A DNA stretch of 64,000 nucleotides from Prorocentrum cordatum. Taxonomy: Eukaryota; Sar; Dinophyceae; Prorocentrales; Prorocentraceae. Location: NCBI GenBank assembly GCA_963575745.1, contig CAUYUJ010014592.1, positions 1 to 64,000 of the forward strand. Direction: 5' to 3'. Every line of letters begins with the position of its first letter. Position 1 is the first letter of the stretch. Positions 41,558-51,761 of this stretch are shown here, piece by piece. The notes beneath the pieces are model-generated. The model had not been told where the DNA came from and did not search any database. It saw nothing but the letters and a program-made list of their open reading frames with translations. A program made the position numbers and the translations under genes.

Positions 41558-42302
41558 TTGGGGACCTTCGCATATGAATGGGGCTATGATGTCTTAGTTG
41601 AAGGATGGGATCTTTGATAGTGCGATTGTTCTTTCTGTGTAGGGATCTTTGCACCTGAATCGAGTAGCGCGGCAGATCGGCCGTAGCACGATGCTGCAAC
41701 AAGTTCAGCTCCAATAATAATATTCAATTAAGTTGCTGTGTTCCCCGTTCCTGGCATCGTTGGCCTTTTGTGTGCCAGCGGCGACGCTCGCCCTTGCAGT
41801 GGCGACAGCTCGTCGTCGAAAGCACCTCATCATCTTACATCCCAGTCCTCCGGGTTGCACCAGCCCACCCGTTCAGGAGGGCTTCGCCCGATGGCACGCT
41901 TGGCTTGTCTTCACTGGGGGGGGGGGGGGGGTTGAGGCAGGGCCCATCCACGGGGGCCTCAAGCCATGACCCTTAGACGCATACATCAGTGACCCTAAAA
42001 GCTTGTTGTGGTCTCTTGGGCCTTGTAGGGCCTTGTATGAGCATGCCCAAAGCCGTGCGGGTCCTGTAGATAGTTCTTGGGGCCTCATTGGTGTCTCTCG
42101 GGGGCCTCCCAGAGGGGCCTGTGGGCGGGCAGGGCGTGCATCGCATGCGTGTACATTTGTGTATGTACGTATCTGCACACATGTATATATATATATGTGC
42201 TTGCCTATGTATGTGTATAGGTATATGTATGGTTATGCTTGTGTATCTATACGTGTATACACACACTCCTCCGCAGTCCATTTGGACTCATGTTTCCAGC
42301 TG
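41558..42302. other. intergenic, with poly-G, a CTTGGG block and microsatellite
   Basis: A G-run at 41,919-41,931, a short GGGCCTTGTAGGGCCTTG block at 42,018-42,130 and a TATATATATGTG/GTATATGTATGG microsatellite at 42,165-42,275. CTCCGCAG at 42,270 could be a 3' splice site for the next gene. Confidence 0.55.
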
Positions 42303-43979
42303 ATGTTTTGCTCCTTCGACCCTGCCGAATGCCAGCAGCCGTCGACGGTGGCGCTGGCGCCGAAGGCAGGCCTTGGTTTGCTGCGACGTGCTCGCCAGCC
42401 GCGCCAGCGCCCAGTGCGGGACCCAGACCGAGGAGATCACGACCTTTCCCAGGCTTGCGCAGCGAAGACCTCTAAACAAAAACAACATCACTCTACCAAG
42501 GGGAAGCTGGTTGGGAAACTCAGAAGCAGATGCCAAGAGACTGTTGAATCAAAATACAATCGCATGATAAAGACGTGGGCTCGCAAATTGTTTATTGATC
42601 CAAATTATCCAGAAAAGGGCGTGTGGCTACAGGGGCGCACTCACGATTCGTTGGGATGGTCCGTGGGATGCGTGGCGTGCAATGCTGCAGGTTTGTCAGG
42701 GCAGTGGGCCAGAATGGAAGTGGACTCCCCAGCCGCCCTACAGTTGGTCAACGCGCTCCGGCATGCGGGGCTCAGCAGGCACAAGGAGGCTATCCAACAG
42801 TATTTGGGGAATACCACGCAAAAGACGATTGGTGCCCCAAGTTATGCTGACTTCAAGCTCGTCATAGATGACCGCCGGAACGGTGTTTCTCTGGCAAAAG
42901 GAAACCCACGAGTTGGCAGCGCCAAGAAATGTACGGAAATGACATTACAACTCGCAGATGCGATCTGCGATCTGGATAAGGAGTTCCTGAAGACAGCAAC
43001 CGTCAACCATATCAAACAAGATGCCCGATTCATCCGGCTTATGACTACTTTCAATGCGTCGAACTCAAAACTACAAGTCCGGAGTGGGATCATCTGGAGT
43101 ACAAAATGGGCAGGGGGTCATGCCACAGAAGTTGTTGAACACACCCAGTCTGCGATGAAGAAGTTTTGGAAAAATGACGCTGCAGGCATGGCTCACCATT
43201 GCAAGATCACGGAGGTTTACTGCGTCGACTCTGCAAGCAACGAGCTGAAAGCTGGGCGGCTCCTCACGAAGGGCAGCCTGGAGCACGGCATCGAGGCGCT
43301 TTTCAACAGAAGGTGCGATGTGCAAGCAGACGTAACCCATGCGAGTACCCGACTCCTGAAACGACCCTGGGCTGCCAGCGAACGAATGAAGAAGATCTTC
43401 GAGGTTAATATTTGGAACAAGCGCAGCATGATCAATATGATCCAGCACAGCCCTGATATTGCCAAAGTGTTCCGCAGCAGCGTGCTGACCCTGAAGAAGT
43501 GCCCCGTCATGAACCGCCTCATCAGGAATCTTCAAATGAGGAAGCATCGTTTCAACAGCACGTCCAAACCATTGGGGAGGTGGTGTCTACTCCTACGAGC
43601 GGCGGTACTGACAGCTGTCTGGATCAAGAGAATGCGGAGAGGAAGGAGTGAAGCCAAGGACGCAGATGACTTCCTTGTCACCATCACTGAGGAGGACTGC
43701 CTACTGCTATCTATGATGTCCGATGCAGCCGGCGAGGTGAACCAGGTGACAGTATTTGCGGATAAATCCAGTTACGGCGTGACGGAGTTTGCCAGCAGAC
43801 TGAGTATGCTCATACGGCGGTGCGACGCGTTATTTTTACGGAGATGTGCACTCACGTCAGGTTACACGAAGCACATGATTGACACGATGAGTCTATCACC
43901 ACTGATTTTTTATATTGGCACGGACAATGGCGTGCGATCTCTTGGTGGCCCAGGCAAATTGACCCAGGACGGCTCTCAG
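42303..43979 (+). CDS. hAT-like (DDE) transposase-related protein, exon 1
   Basis: 559 codons from the ATG at 42,303 (MFCSFDPAEC); the open frame extends further left only through a microsatellite, and the true start could lie in an earlier exon. A C-x2-C (GCVACNAAG) followed about 30 residues later by H-x5-H (LRHAGLSRHKE) looks like a BED-type zinc finger near residues 123-160. Further on come YCVDSASNELKAGRLL and ADVTHASTRLLKRPWAASER, then IFEVNIWNKRSMINMIQHSP and KHRFNSTSKPLGR. I associate this arrangement with hAT-like RNase-H-fold proteins of algae and protists, where D409 and D443 (numbered in the longest frame) would be candidate acidic residues. The exon ends in phase 0 at CTCAG, before GTGGGA. 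Family assignment is inference from patterns. Confidence 0.65.
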
Positions 43980-43996
43980 GTGGGAAATGGAGTGAA

Positions 43997-44823
43997 TTCT
44001 ACACGCTTCGCGTATCCACACAGCCCATCCAGAAACGATGTCCAGGCGAATTGAGAGGCGATCAGGGAAGCAAGTGCCGGGGCAAAGAGGGGGGCGGCCG
44101 AGCCGTGTGAAGGAGAGAGGAGGCGAAGGAGACAACTGAATGGATGTATGGTGGGAGTCGGGAGAAGGAGGAGAGTAGGATGAGGAGGAGGAGGAGGCGA
44201 AGAGGGAGGGGGCAGGCTATCGGCCACGCGGCGGGGAAAAATGCCTGCCGCTCCAATGCGATCCTTGCCGCCCCGCCCGGTGGATCTAGAGGGGGAGGAG
44301 GATGAGAAGGGATAGGAGGAGGATCGAAGAGGAGGAGAACAAGCAAAAGGGCCAGAGGTCTCTTGGATACTTCTCGGAGCCTCTTGGGGTATCTCTTCGG
44401 CGTCTTGGGGCGTCTTGGGGGTCTCTTGGCGGTCGTGGGGGGCTCTTCGGCGTCATGGGCGCCGCTGAGGGGGGCCTCTTGGGCCCGCTTGGGATCCTTT
44501 TGGGGGTCTCTTGGGGTTCTTGTGGGCCCATCTTGGGGCCATCTTGGGACCTCTTGGGGCCCCCTGGGCGCTTCTGGGGCCATCTTGGAGGAGATGGATC
44601 AAACAAGAGGGGAGCTTTAATTAGCGCCCCTCCCCCCAAGATGCCAAAATGGGACCAACACCCTAGTGCAACCAATGATTGTGGCTTCCTCGACACCTTG
44701 CGGAACCCCCTCTCCAGGTCCAGGGGAGGCAGGGGGAGGGGTAAACCCCTCCCCGAAGGGTAAGAAGGAGGGGTGGAAGAGGACACTCCCTAAAACACCG
44801 ACGCCCAGAGGGCTGGTGGGACT
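43997..44823 (+). mobile_element. family I element, copy 2 (827 bp), inside the intron
   Basis: The left end TTCTACACGCTTCGCGTATC then CACACAGCCC and the right end CAGAGGGCTGGTGGGACT carry a short inverted pair (CCCCACCAGCCC type). Between are GCTATCGGCCACGCGGCGGG, a CTTGGGG decamer array (44,355-44,600), GGCTTCCTCGACACCTTGCG and the conserved AAACCCCTCCCCGAAGGG / GTGGAAGAGGA end module. It is collinear with the composite copy at 54,583-56,826. Confidence 0.88.
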
Positions 44824-45404
44824 TGGGACCCCCCTTCCCGACTCATTGTAATATCTCATGTAGGCGTCGTTTGAGGCCATGGGCCATTGCTTTACTAGCG
44901 CCCCTGCTAGAACATGAATTGGAACTCATCTGATCTCTCCTAGGTCTTTGATCCAGTTGCGCTGCCGCGCGATTCCGCCATCGTGCTCGGTCGGGCTGCC
45001 GCCAGAGGGAGGGCCTGCTGGGGGCCTCTCAGGGGTTTATCGGGTCTCCTGCTTAGAGCCTCAACTGGATTTCCTCTTACTGGGTCTCGCTGGACCTCAG
45101 GAGGCCTGCATTTGAAGAGCTGCCGCCGTGATTCCTAGTATTGTCTGTACCTGTTCACAGATGGCATGCCTACTGCGGCCTCTCCTACTTGACATTGACC
45201 GCTGGGTCACGTTTCTACGATGACCCTTCGACTCTAGATTATCAGCAACACATTTGCTTCAAACATGTACGGAATACGTCGCCACTATGACTCCGTGCTG
45301 AGGCTCCCTGGGAGTCGACCGGGGGGAAGTGGGTCGTTAACCCAAGGCCCATCCGGCAGAGAGTGAGCGGCCCCCGCGAGAGGAGCGATGAGAGTCCGCG
45401 CCGC
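44824..45404. other. intronic unique DNA
   Basis: No repeat family or coding recognised. Confidence 0.4.
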
Positions 45405-45774
45405 CACGCACACACACACACACACGCACACACGCACACACACAGAACATCCACTTGCATCCGACAAGTCTGGCAAAGTGTTCCGATGGAGCCGCGATCT
45501 GATGCTCATCCGTCCTCCCGCCACTCCTTCTCCTCATGCCCATTGTCCTCCCTTTTCGCGTCGTCATCCTGAACCGTCTGCCCGTCGTCCTCCTTTTCAT
45601 CATTCTCCTCATCGTACTCCGCGCTCTCCGACCCTTCCTAAATGTCCTCACCTCCCACCCTCCCCCACTGTCCTTTCTCTCTCGCTACGCCTTCCTGCGG
45701 CAAGACAACTAGCTTCAAGGATCGGCCCCATCCTCCGTCATTTCCTGCTCATCATCGTTACTTCTACCCCACCC
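45405..45774. repeat. CA microsatellite and pyrimidine-rich DNA in the intron
   Basis: (CA)n at 45,405-45,450, followed by CT-rich DNA to about 45,720. Confidence 0.75.
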
Positions 45775-46734
45775 CACCCCGCCCCGCCGTGCACGCCGCG
45801 GCCGCCCCAGGCACCCGATAATCCCTGGTGGCCCCGCACCCGCCCCCCCGCCCTGTATGCCGCGGCCGCCAGATCCCCAGGCTCCCGATAATCCCCGGTG
45901 GCCCCGCGCCACGCGCCGACTCGCGCACTCTGCGTGCTGCGGCCGCCAGACCCCCAAGTTCCTTGATAATCCCTGAGGGCCCCACCCCGCGCGCCGACTC
46001 GCCCACTCTACGAGCCGCGGCCGCCACATCCCCAGGTCACCCACAGAACATAACATAACATAACATCCCCGAGCATACCATAACAGAACTCGCCATGGCA
46101 GAGCAGTACATACCATAGCACAGCATCACAACACAGTTCTTTACACAACAGGACAAGCAAACCAATCATATCATATCAAACCAGTTGAACATACTAAAAC
46201 ATAACGCGTCATATCGCGACATAGCGTGACTAAACATGTCATAACACAACGCGGCATGCCAACGCATGCTCTGACACATCGGAACAGGCATAACATATCA
46301 TAGCATAACAAATCATGCCATGCCATGTAACACCACAGTGACACATGCGATACCCGCACATAACAAACACAATGATTACACAACATCACAACGCATATCA
46401 CCCCAAATCATCACACATCGTAGCATGATTTGATCCGGGCATAATGTGGCATAGTATAGCAAAACGTATCATAGCATGGAACCGTACGCTATGACAGAAT
46501 TGGTCGCACAACCTACCGCATCACACCACACCTTACACCACAACACGACAGCGCATAACATGCCCCACTATATCATAATATGTCATATCCACATACAATG
46601 GCAGAACAAAGCGCACCGTAGCACTGCATCGCAGCATATAGCAACCCATGCCATGACACATCGTACCATGACAGAGTGCGTCATAACACAATAGAACATA
46701 GCATGGCGTAGCAACTCATATCACGTTAGCGCAG
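45775..46734 (-). repeat. repeat J, copy 1 (about 960 bp, inverted relative to copy 2)
   Basis: Left part: tandem units of about 66 bp with ATAATCCCCGGTGGCCCCGC, GCCGACTCGC and GCGGCCGCCAGATCCCCAGG. Right part (46,040-46,730): a degenerate CATAACATAA/CATAGCATAG pentanucleotide array. The reverse complement matches 60,393-61,375 in content and order. Confidence 0.8.
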
Positions 46735-47544
46735 GTTTCGGTGGGGATCGTTCGAAGCAACATATGTTCCTTTGCCGGTGAGGAGCACTTGGATGCCTGC
46801 TTCGTGCACATGGCTGCATGGGTTCGCATGCTCATCCACACGGTGGACGCAGAGTTCCCGCAGTTCAGTCTGATCAGCTCAATGGGTGTGTTCAATGTAT
46901 CTGAGATCGATGAGAATGCTCATGATAACGAACTGTCGCTGCGGAGGTGTGCCAACAAATATGGGGTCGTGGCCGATGATCTGATGTACGAATACGGAGA
47001 TTTGCTGCCATATGCCCAGAAATTTTACCAGGCTGCCCCAACAAAGGGCAGCACAGAAGCATGGAAACGAACGATTGAGGATACACAAAAAACAGTTGAC
47101 CTCCGCGCCAGGCACCCCTGCGCCGCCTTGAGGACAGTGTTGGAACGAGTTGCATGCTACAGGGGTTGCAGCACTTCAATTGTAGAGCGGATATTTGCTT
47201 GCCAGGCTCCGATCACAGATGGGAACCGAGTGGCTGACAAGCACGAGACTACCGAGGTGGCCGAGATAAAAATAAAGCACGATCTCCTGGACGCAGACAT
47301 CGACCGAGTCATCGAACTGGCACAAAAGAAATGGATGCAATATCGAGGGCCCCGGAGGGCCTCTGGATCTGAGTATCGCGAGCCGTGCCTCGGCAAGGGC
47401 ATCAAGACTTTTCGGGGCGTCGACAAGGGCCCGCATGGGTCAGGAAAGGAGGTGCAGGACGAGGAAGAGGAGATGCAGGAGGACGGCAGACGGGGGCACG
47501 CACGCACACGCACGCACACGCACACACGCACACAGAGTGAGTGA
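46735..47544 (+). CDS. hAT-like transposase-related protein, exon 2 (dimerisation region)
   Basis: 270 codons including the stop, in frame with exon 1 after phase-0 splicing, with no ATG at its start (the reading begins VSVGIVRSNICSFAGEEHLD). LRARHPCAALRTVLERVACY then CSTSIVERIFACQ around residues 122-155 resembles the hAT C-terminal dimerisation motif, which ends in a serine-rich ..ER.F.. block. The last 60 residues are low-complexity: basic and acidic stretches, then a His/Thr/Arg tail encoded by a (CA)n/(CGCACA)n microsatellite at 47,495-47,540, suggesting the natural C-terminus has been overwritten by repeat expansion. Together with exon 1 it gives a protein of about 830 residues. Confidence 0.6.
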   Translation, partial: VSVGIVRSNICSFAGEEHLDACFVHMAAWVRMLIHTVDAEFPQFSLISSMGVFNVSEIDENAHDNELSLRRCANKYGVVADDLMYEYGDLLPYAQKFYQAAPTKGSTEAWKRTIEDTQKTVDLRARHPCAALRTVLERVACYRGCSTSIVERIFACQAPITDGNRVADKHETTEVAEIKIKHDLLDADIDRVIELAQKKWMQYRGPRRASGSEYREPCLGKGIKTFRGVDKGPHGSGKEVQDEEEEMQEDGRRGHARTRTHTHTRTQSE

Positions 47545-48185
47545 GGGACACCAGTCGCAAAACGAGTGATCGAGGACAACGCTCTGACTGTCGCTGTCCG
47601 CCCGCCGCCCAGCCTCGAAGCTCAGACGAAGAGGAGGGCGGCGGACGGGCCCTCGTTGATCTTGACGCACGGCCTGGGGCCCACCTCACCGTCCATGAAG
47701 TAGTGATAACACCACAACCGCCATGCTATAACAGATGCAGCTCCGCCAAACTATTGATTTGAACACCGACTATCGCAGCTAACGGGCGAAACGCCCGCGT
47801 GCACACGCCGAGAGCCAGCATAATACGCACCGTTGAATTCGAACAGACATACTGATTCTGACCACCAGAGCCTTCACCTACCAAGAAACATGCCCCAGAG
47901 AACAAGGTCGAAAGACATGAGCGACAACAACAAGATAAAGACATCCGCGCCCGCGTTGCCTTCAGCAACCAGGGCAGAAATCCCAGACCGCAGTTGTCAA
48001 ACACGCAAACCTTGCATATGATGAATTCCGACTGGCAGCACTGAAAACTGATTCCAAAAGCACCCAATTGCACATCAGAAATTACACAGTTGGCCGCGCC
48101 ACCGACCAAATTATGCCGTAAATGAATACAATTCCACTTTCATAGCAGCACCGCGCCCTGCCACGCCAGCCGACTGCGAACGCCA
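47545..48185. other. convergent intergenic region
   Basis: Between the 3' ends of a plus-strand and a minus-strand gene. Lower GC than average, unique, no repeats recognised; presumably untranslated regions of both. Confidence 0.5.
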
Positions 48186-49175
48186 CTATAGTGCTTGAAC
48201 TGGAAAACCTGGGGCCCGAATCGCAACCTCAGCGAAGAACCGCATGACCGCCGCGTTGACCGACACATGAGGCTGTAGTAGATCACGCGGAAAGCCCGCT
48301 TCTGTGAATAATGTGCCGTCGGCCCCCGATGCGAGATATGCGTTCATGATCTGCTGGATCTTCCGATCTGTGGCATACGTGTAGTATTCGTCGTAGCTGT
48401 ACGCTTGGTTCTGGCCCCCCATGAACTTGGTGGCAAAAATACGGAGCGCGGGTTCCACCAGCGGCTGCGACGGGCGACTCGCCACTTGATGAAGGCGATT
48501 CCGCACCTGCACCCCGCAAGTTAAACTGAGAGCGCCATCCCATTCGCCAACGAACAGCACCTGCATGCCGTGAACTGTCGCCGTCGTCAATAGGCCGATC
48601 AGGTCGAGAAGCCCGCGCACGTCGACGTGCGCGTCGATTGAGATGGGTCCTCCTCGAAGCCCTCGTGCAATGAGTCGGTCTCCACCTGCTAGGCACTGCA
48701 GCTGACCACCCTCGTCCAGGTAGCACTGCTTCGGACGAAAACCCACGATAGGACAGACCGGCGACACCGTCGAAGGAGAATCGCCCAACTTCAGAAGATC
48801 AGTCTGCCTGCAAAGGGTAATCACAGTAGCCCACGGCAACTGGCCCACCATGGCCTCGTACGCGATGGCCTCGAAATAGCTCCTCCGCTCACTGGGCGAA
48901 GGCGAGAACTTGGCATACTTGCGAAGAAGGTCACATAGAGGCTGCACTGCTGCCGGTGATGGGCACAAACATGATGCAATCACGACCGTCGGAGCTTCGA
49001 CCAATTGCTGGCACTCGAAAAGTTTGAATAAATTCAGCTCGAGAATACTAACTCCCAATTCGACCAACGATGGCCCGCAGTGCTGCTGCAGCGTCGTCAA
49101 CTCAATGTCCGACGAGAACCACCGTCGGAAAAGGGTACGCCGAGATACTTCATCAGCACCAGAATCCAGCTCCAT
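48186..49175 (-). CDS. 329-residue protein of unknown family
   Basis: Intact minus-strand ORF from ATG at 49,175 (MELDSGADEVSRRTLFRRWF) to TAG. It looks like a folded globular protein: mixed hydrophobic and charged residues, no transmembrane run, cysteines scattered, with segments such as GPSLVELGVSILELNLFKLF, LPWATVITLCRQTDLLKLGD, ISIDAHVDVRGLLDLIGLLT and QVLFVGEWDGALSLTCGVQV. I do not recognise a family or a catalytic motif. The GGPISIDAHVDVRGLLDLIG stretch reads like a beta-strand and helix of an alpha/beta domain, but this is a guess. It converges on the hAT-like gene and is bounded on its 5' side by a family B element at 49,320. No spliced-leader relic is seen upstream. Confidence 0.6.
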   Translation of the reverse strand: MELDSGADEVSRRTLFRRWFSSDIELTTLQQHCGPSLVELGVSILELNLFKLFECQQLVEAPTVVIASCLCPSPAAVQPLCDLLRKYAKFSPSPSERRSYFEAIAYEAMVGQLPWATVITLCRQTDLLKLGDSPSTVSPVCPIVGFRPKQCYLDEGGQLQCLAGGDRLIARGLRGGPISIDAHVDVRGLLDLIGLLTTATVHGMQVLFVGEWDGALSLTCGVQVRNRLHQVASRPSQPLVEPALRIFATKFMGGQNQAYSYDEYYTYATDRKIQQIMNAYLASGADGTLFTEAGFPRDLLQPHVSVNAAVMRFFAEVAIRAPGFPVQAL

Positions 49176-49319
49176 CGAAACTCACGACCAAATCACTAAA
49201 TCCCAAACAAACTCTGAGTGCCGCAGCGCCGCGAGGAGAAAGGAAGCGCGGTCGCCGCAAACTGGCTTGTGCCAACATGCACTCGCGCAGGAGGACAATG
49301 ACGAGGATAATACAAATTA
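49176..49319. other. 5' flank of the minus-strand gene
   Basis: Short unique region between the gene and a family B element. It may hold the promoter or untranslated leader, but no signal is recognisable. Confidence 0.4.
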
Positions 49320-49981
49320 CCCCAGTGCGACCCTACCTAGAAGTTGGAGCCCCTAGGAAAGCAGCATTAATTGTTATGATGTACTATCTTATGCCGTGCT
49401 ATGCTGTGCTATGCTATGCGATGCTAATGCTATACTGCGCTATGCTATGCTATGCTATGCTATGCTATGATATGTCATGCTGCGCTGTGCTATGCTATGC
49501 TATGATATGCTGCACTATGCTATACTATGCTCTGATGTGTTGAGCTGCTGTGCTATGCTCTGCTACGCTATGCTATGTTATGGTATGCTGCGCGGTGCTA
49601 TGCTGTGCTGTACTGTGCTGCGCTATGCTATGCTTTGCTGTGGTATGCTACGCTTTGCTGCACTATGCTGGGCTAGGATATGATATGCTGTACTGCGCTA
49701 TGCTATGCTACGCTCTGCTATGTTCTGCTGTGCTCTGCTATGCGAATGCCCGGCGAAGCTAATATGATGGTAAGCTAAGCTAGGAGAAGCCTGAGCTAAT
49801 ATGAAGCTAAGCTAAGATGAAAGAAGCTAATCTACAATGAGATAAGCAATGCTAAGCTAAGGGGGCGCAACTGGGGGAACCGCGGTGCGGATCCTGGGGT
49901 AACCGCCCGGGGCGGGCAATACTGCCTGGTCCCCTTTAAGAAAGAGGGTGATAACCCTACTAGGCAGAGCCTAGGTCGGGA
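49320..49981 (+). mobile_element. TIR element family B, copy 3 (662 bp)
   Basis: Left end CCCCAGTGCGACCCTACCTA then GAAGTTGGAGCCCC; right end ACTAGGCAGAGCCTAGGTCG then GGA. TATGC/TGCTA array at 49,375-49,745, TAAGCTAAG array at 49,765-49,860 and a GGAACCGCGG..GGTAACCGCC block. The longest B copy. Confidence 0.92.
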
Positions 49982-50183
49982 ACAGCGGGGGGAGATAAAC
50001 GGAGGAGGTGGGATGTAGGATGAGACAGATAGTACCCGTCGTCCTTGTCGCCCTCCCCGTTCCCGCCCAGCTCTTTCTCTTCCTCCTCCTCCTCCTCTTC
50101 CTCGTCCTGGTCCTCCTCTTCCTCCTGATGCCCCAGCGTCCTTTCCTTCCCCTCCCCCTCCTTACTTCCTCCTGTCTGGCAAA
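49982..50183. other. spacer with CTC-rich stretch
   Basis: CTTCCTCCTCCTCCTCCTC near 50,075-50,130. No gene. Confidence 0.5.
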
Positions 50184-51232
50184 TTCTTGACGCTTCGCGT
50201 ATCCCCACCAGCCCATCCAGAAACGATCAACAGGGGAGTTGGTGAATCAGGGGCGGCAGGACGCATGCAGTCGCGCGGCCGTCTTCGAGAAAACAATGAT
50301 CACACATAGCTTCCCGCATTGAAGTTTAAGATAGGAATCGGTGCAAGCTACGATGGTGCTTCGATGAGGGGCGAAGGGTGTTTCGATGACTCGTAATGGC
50401 TGTTGCGCTGATTTGTGTCTTAAGCTCGCGTGCGTTCCGAAACTTGGAGGCATCTTGGGGCTCTCCTGGGGCTCTTTCTTGGGGCTCTCTTGGGGCCTCC
50501 GGGGGCTCTTTCCTGAGGTTCTCTTAGGGCCTTCTTGGGGCTTCTTGGGGCTCTTTTGGGGCGTCTTGGGGCCCTCTTGGGGCTCTTTGGGGGGACTGGG
50601 GGCCTTCTTGGGGCTCTTTTGGGATCACTGAGGGGCCTCTTGGGGCCGTCTTGGTTCTGATGGCTAAAGAGGGGGGGGGGCTCAATTCTTGCCCCCCCTC
50701 GGAGGCTCAAACATGCCGTCTTGTGACCCTTGGCCCGCTCTTGGAGCGCTCTTGGGCGCTCTTGGGGCCGTCTTGGGGATCTCTTGGGCCCCTCTTAGAT
50801 CTTGGGGCTGTCTCGGGCCATCTTGGGGCCATCTTCAAGAGCCCTTCGCAGGCGAAAAAACGAGAAGGCAAAAAACATGGATGTTCCTCAGGTTTTGAAT
50901 ACTTTTGGCCTCTTGGTGTGGTCCTTGGAGGCCTCGGAGGGCATTTGAAACCGTCGTGGGGCCGTCTTGAGGCCTCTCGGACGCGTGTCGGAAGCTATCT
51001 TGACCCGTCTACCGCTATCTCGGGCCATCTTGGAAACCACCTTGCGCTCTCGGGGGCCCTCTTGGAGCCATCTTGGGCCATCTTGGACGCTGCGATGGGT
51101 CCGCTCCCACCCCCCCTGTCCAAGCGCAGGGAGGGGGGGAGGACGTAAACCTCCCGAGCAGGGAACACCATGAGGTTGGAAAGGGAAACGCCCTAGACTT
51201 AGACCACCCGCGCCCAGAGGGCTGGTGGGACT
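50184..51232 (+). mobile_element. family I element, copy 3 (1,049 bp)
   Basis: The left end TTCTTGACGCTTCGCGTATC then CCCACCAGCCC and the right end CAGAGGGCTGGTGGGACT share an inverted CCCACCAGCCC. A unique 250-bp block (50,210-50,450, with CTTCCCGCATTGAAGTTTAA) precedes a long CTTGGGG decamer array and the conserved end module. Its inverted near-twin is 55,591-56,620. Confidence 0.92.
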
Positions 51233-51761
51233 CCTACATCCCACCTTTTAACATCCCCACCTGTGTCCTCCCCCTCTACTTTCTGCCCCCTGCCCGCGCC
51301 CTCCCTCCGCCATCTCCGCCCTCCGATGGCATCGGAGGGTCCCAGATACCGAGACGAACTGGCCGACAGGATACCGAGACTAACTGGCTGCGCAAGCGCC
51401 GGCTCGACGTCGCGAGCCAGATGGACGAGGCACGGACGCCTCGCCCTCCTCGCCATAATTAATGTTCTCGTCGGCACGGCTGGGCTCGGCTCGATTTTCC
51501 TGGGGGCCCCCCCTTAGACTTCAGTCAGGGTCGGCGGGGCCAGCTAAAGCCACAATCAACAAAAATCCCACTGGTAGGTTTGTCTTGAAGACAAACTTAC
51601 CAGTCTGTTAGGTCGGTAGGGGCAACGTGGACCGAAGGGCCCTTTATAGGCCCGTGAAAGCTTCTTCAGCGCCACTACTATCCTGAAGTCCTCGATTCCG
51701 CTTGTTGCCTCCACCGGCCGCCCGATTGCCCCCTCCTCCTTTTTATTTGTCTCTCTCCAAG
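51233..51761. other. upstream region or intron of the next gene
   Basis: GC-moderate unique DNA. TTTTTATTTGTCTCTCTCCAAG at 51,740-51,761 looks like a polypyrimidine tract and 3' splice site, so upstream exons may exist but are not recognised. GGTAGGTTTGTC / GACAAACTTACC at 51,571-51,603 is a small hairpin. Confidence 0.5.

Larger units (their letters stand above)
43980..46734 (+). other. predicted 2,755-bp phase-0 intron (GT-AG) filled with repeats
   Basis: The donor is GTGGGA after CTCAG; the acceptor is TTAGCGCAG before GTTTCGGTGG. Both sides are phase 0, and the downstream frame opens without an ATG, as expected for an internal exon. The intron holds a family I element starting only 17 bases from the donor, unique DNA, a CA repeat and repeat J copy 1, which runs up to the acceptor. 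Splicing has not been tested. An alternative is a gene broken by insertions. Confidence 0.6.

Noticed and set aside
44636-44660. Reverse-strand CCATTTTGGC as a spliced-leader relic
   Set aside because: It is part of the conserved CCAAGATGCCAAAATGGGACC sequence of family I and resembles its CCATCTTGG repeats.
49378-49762. Frames reading (YAMLC)n in the family B elements
   Set aside because: The TATGC pentanucleotide array yields a five-residue periodic peptide by arithmetic alone, and it occurs in every B copy in array-dependent length.
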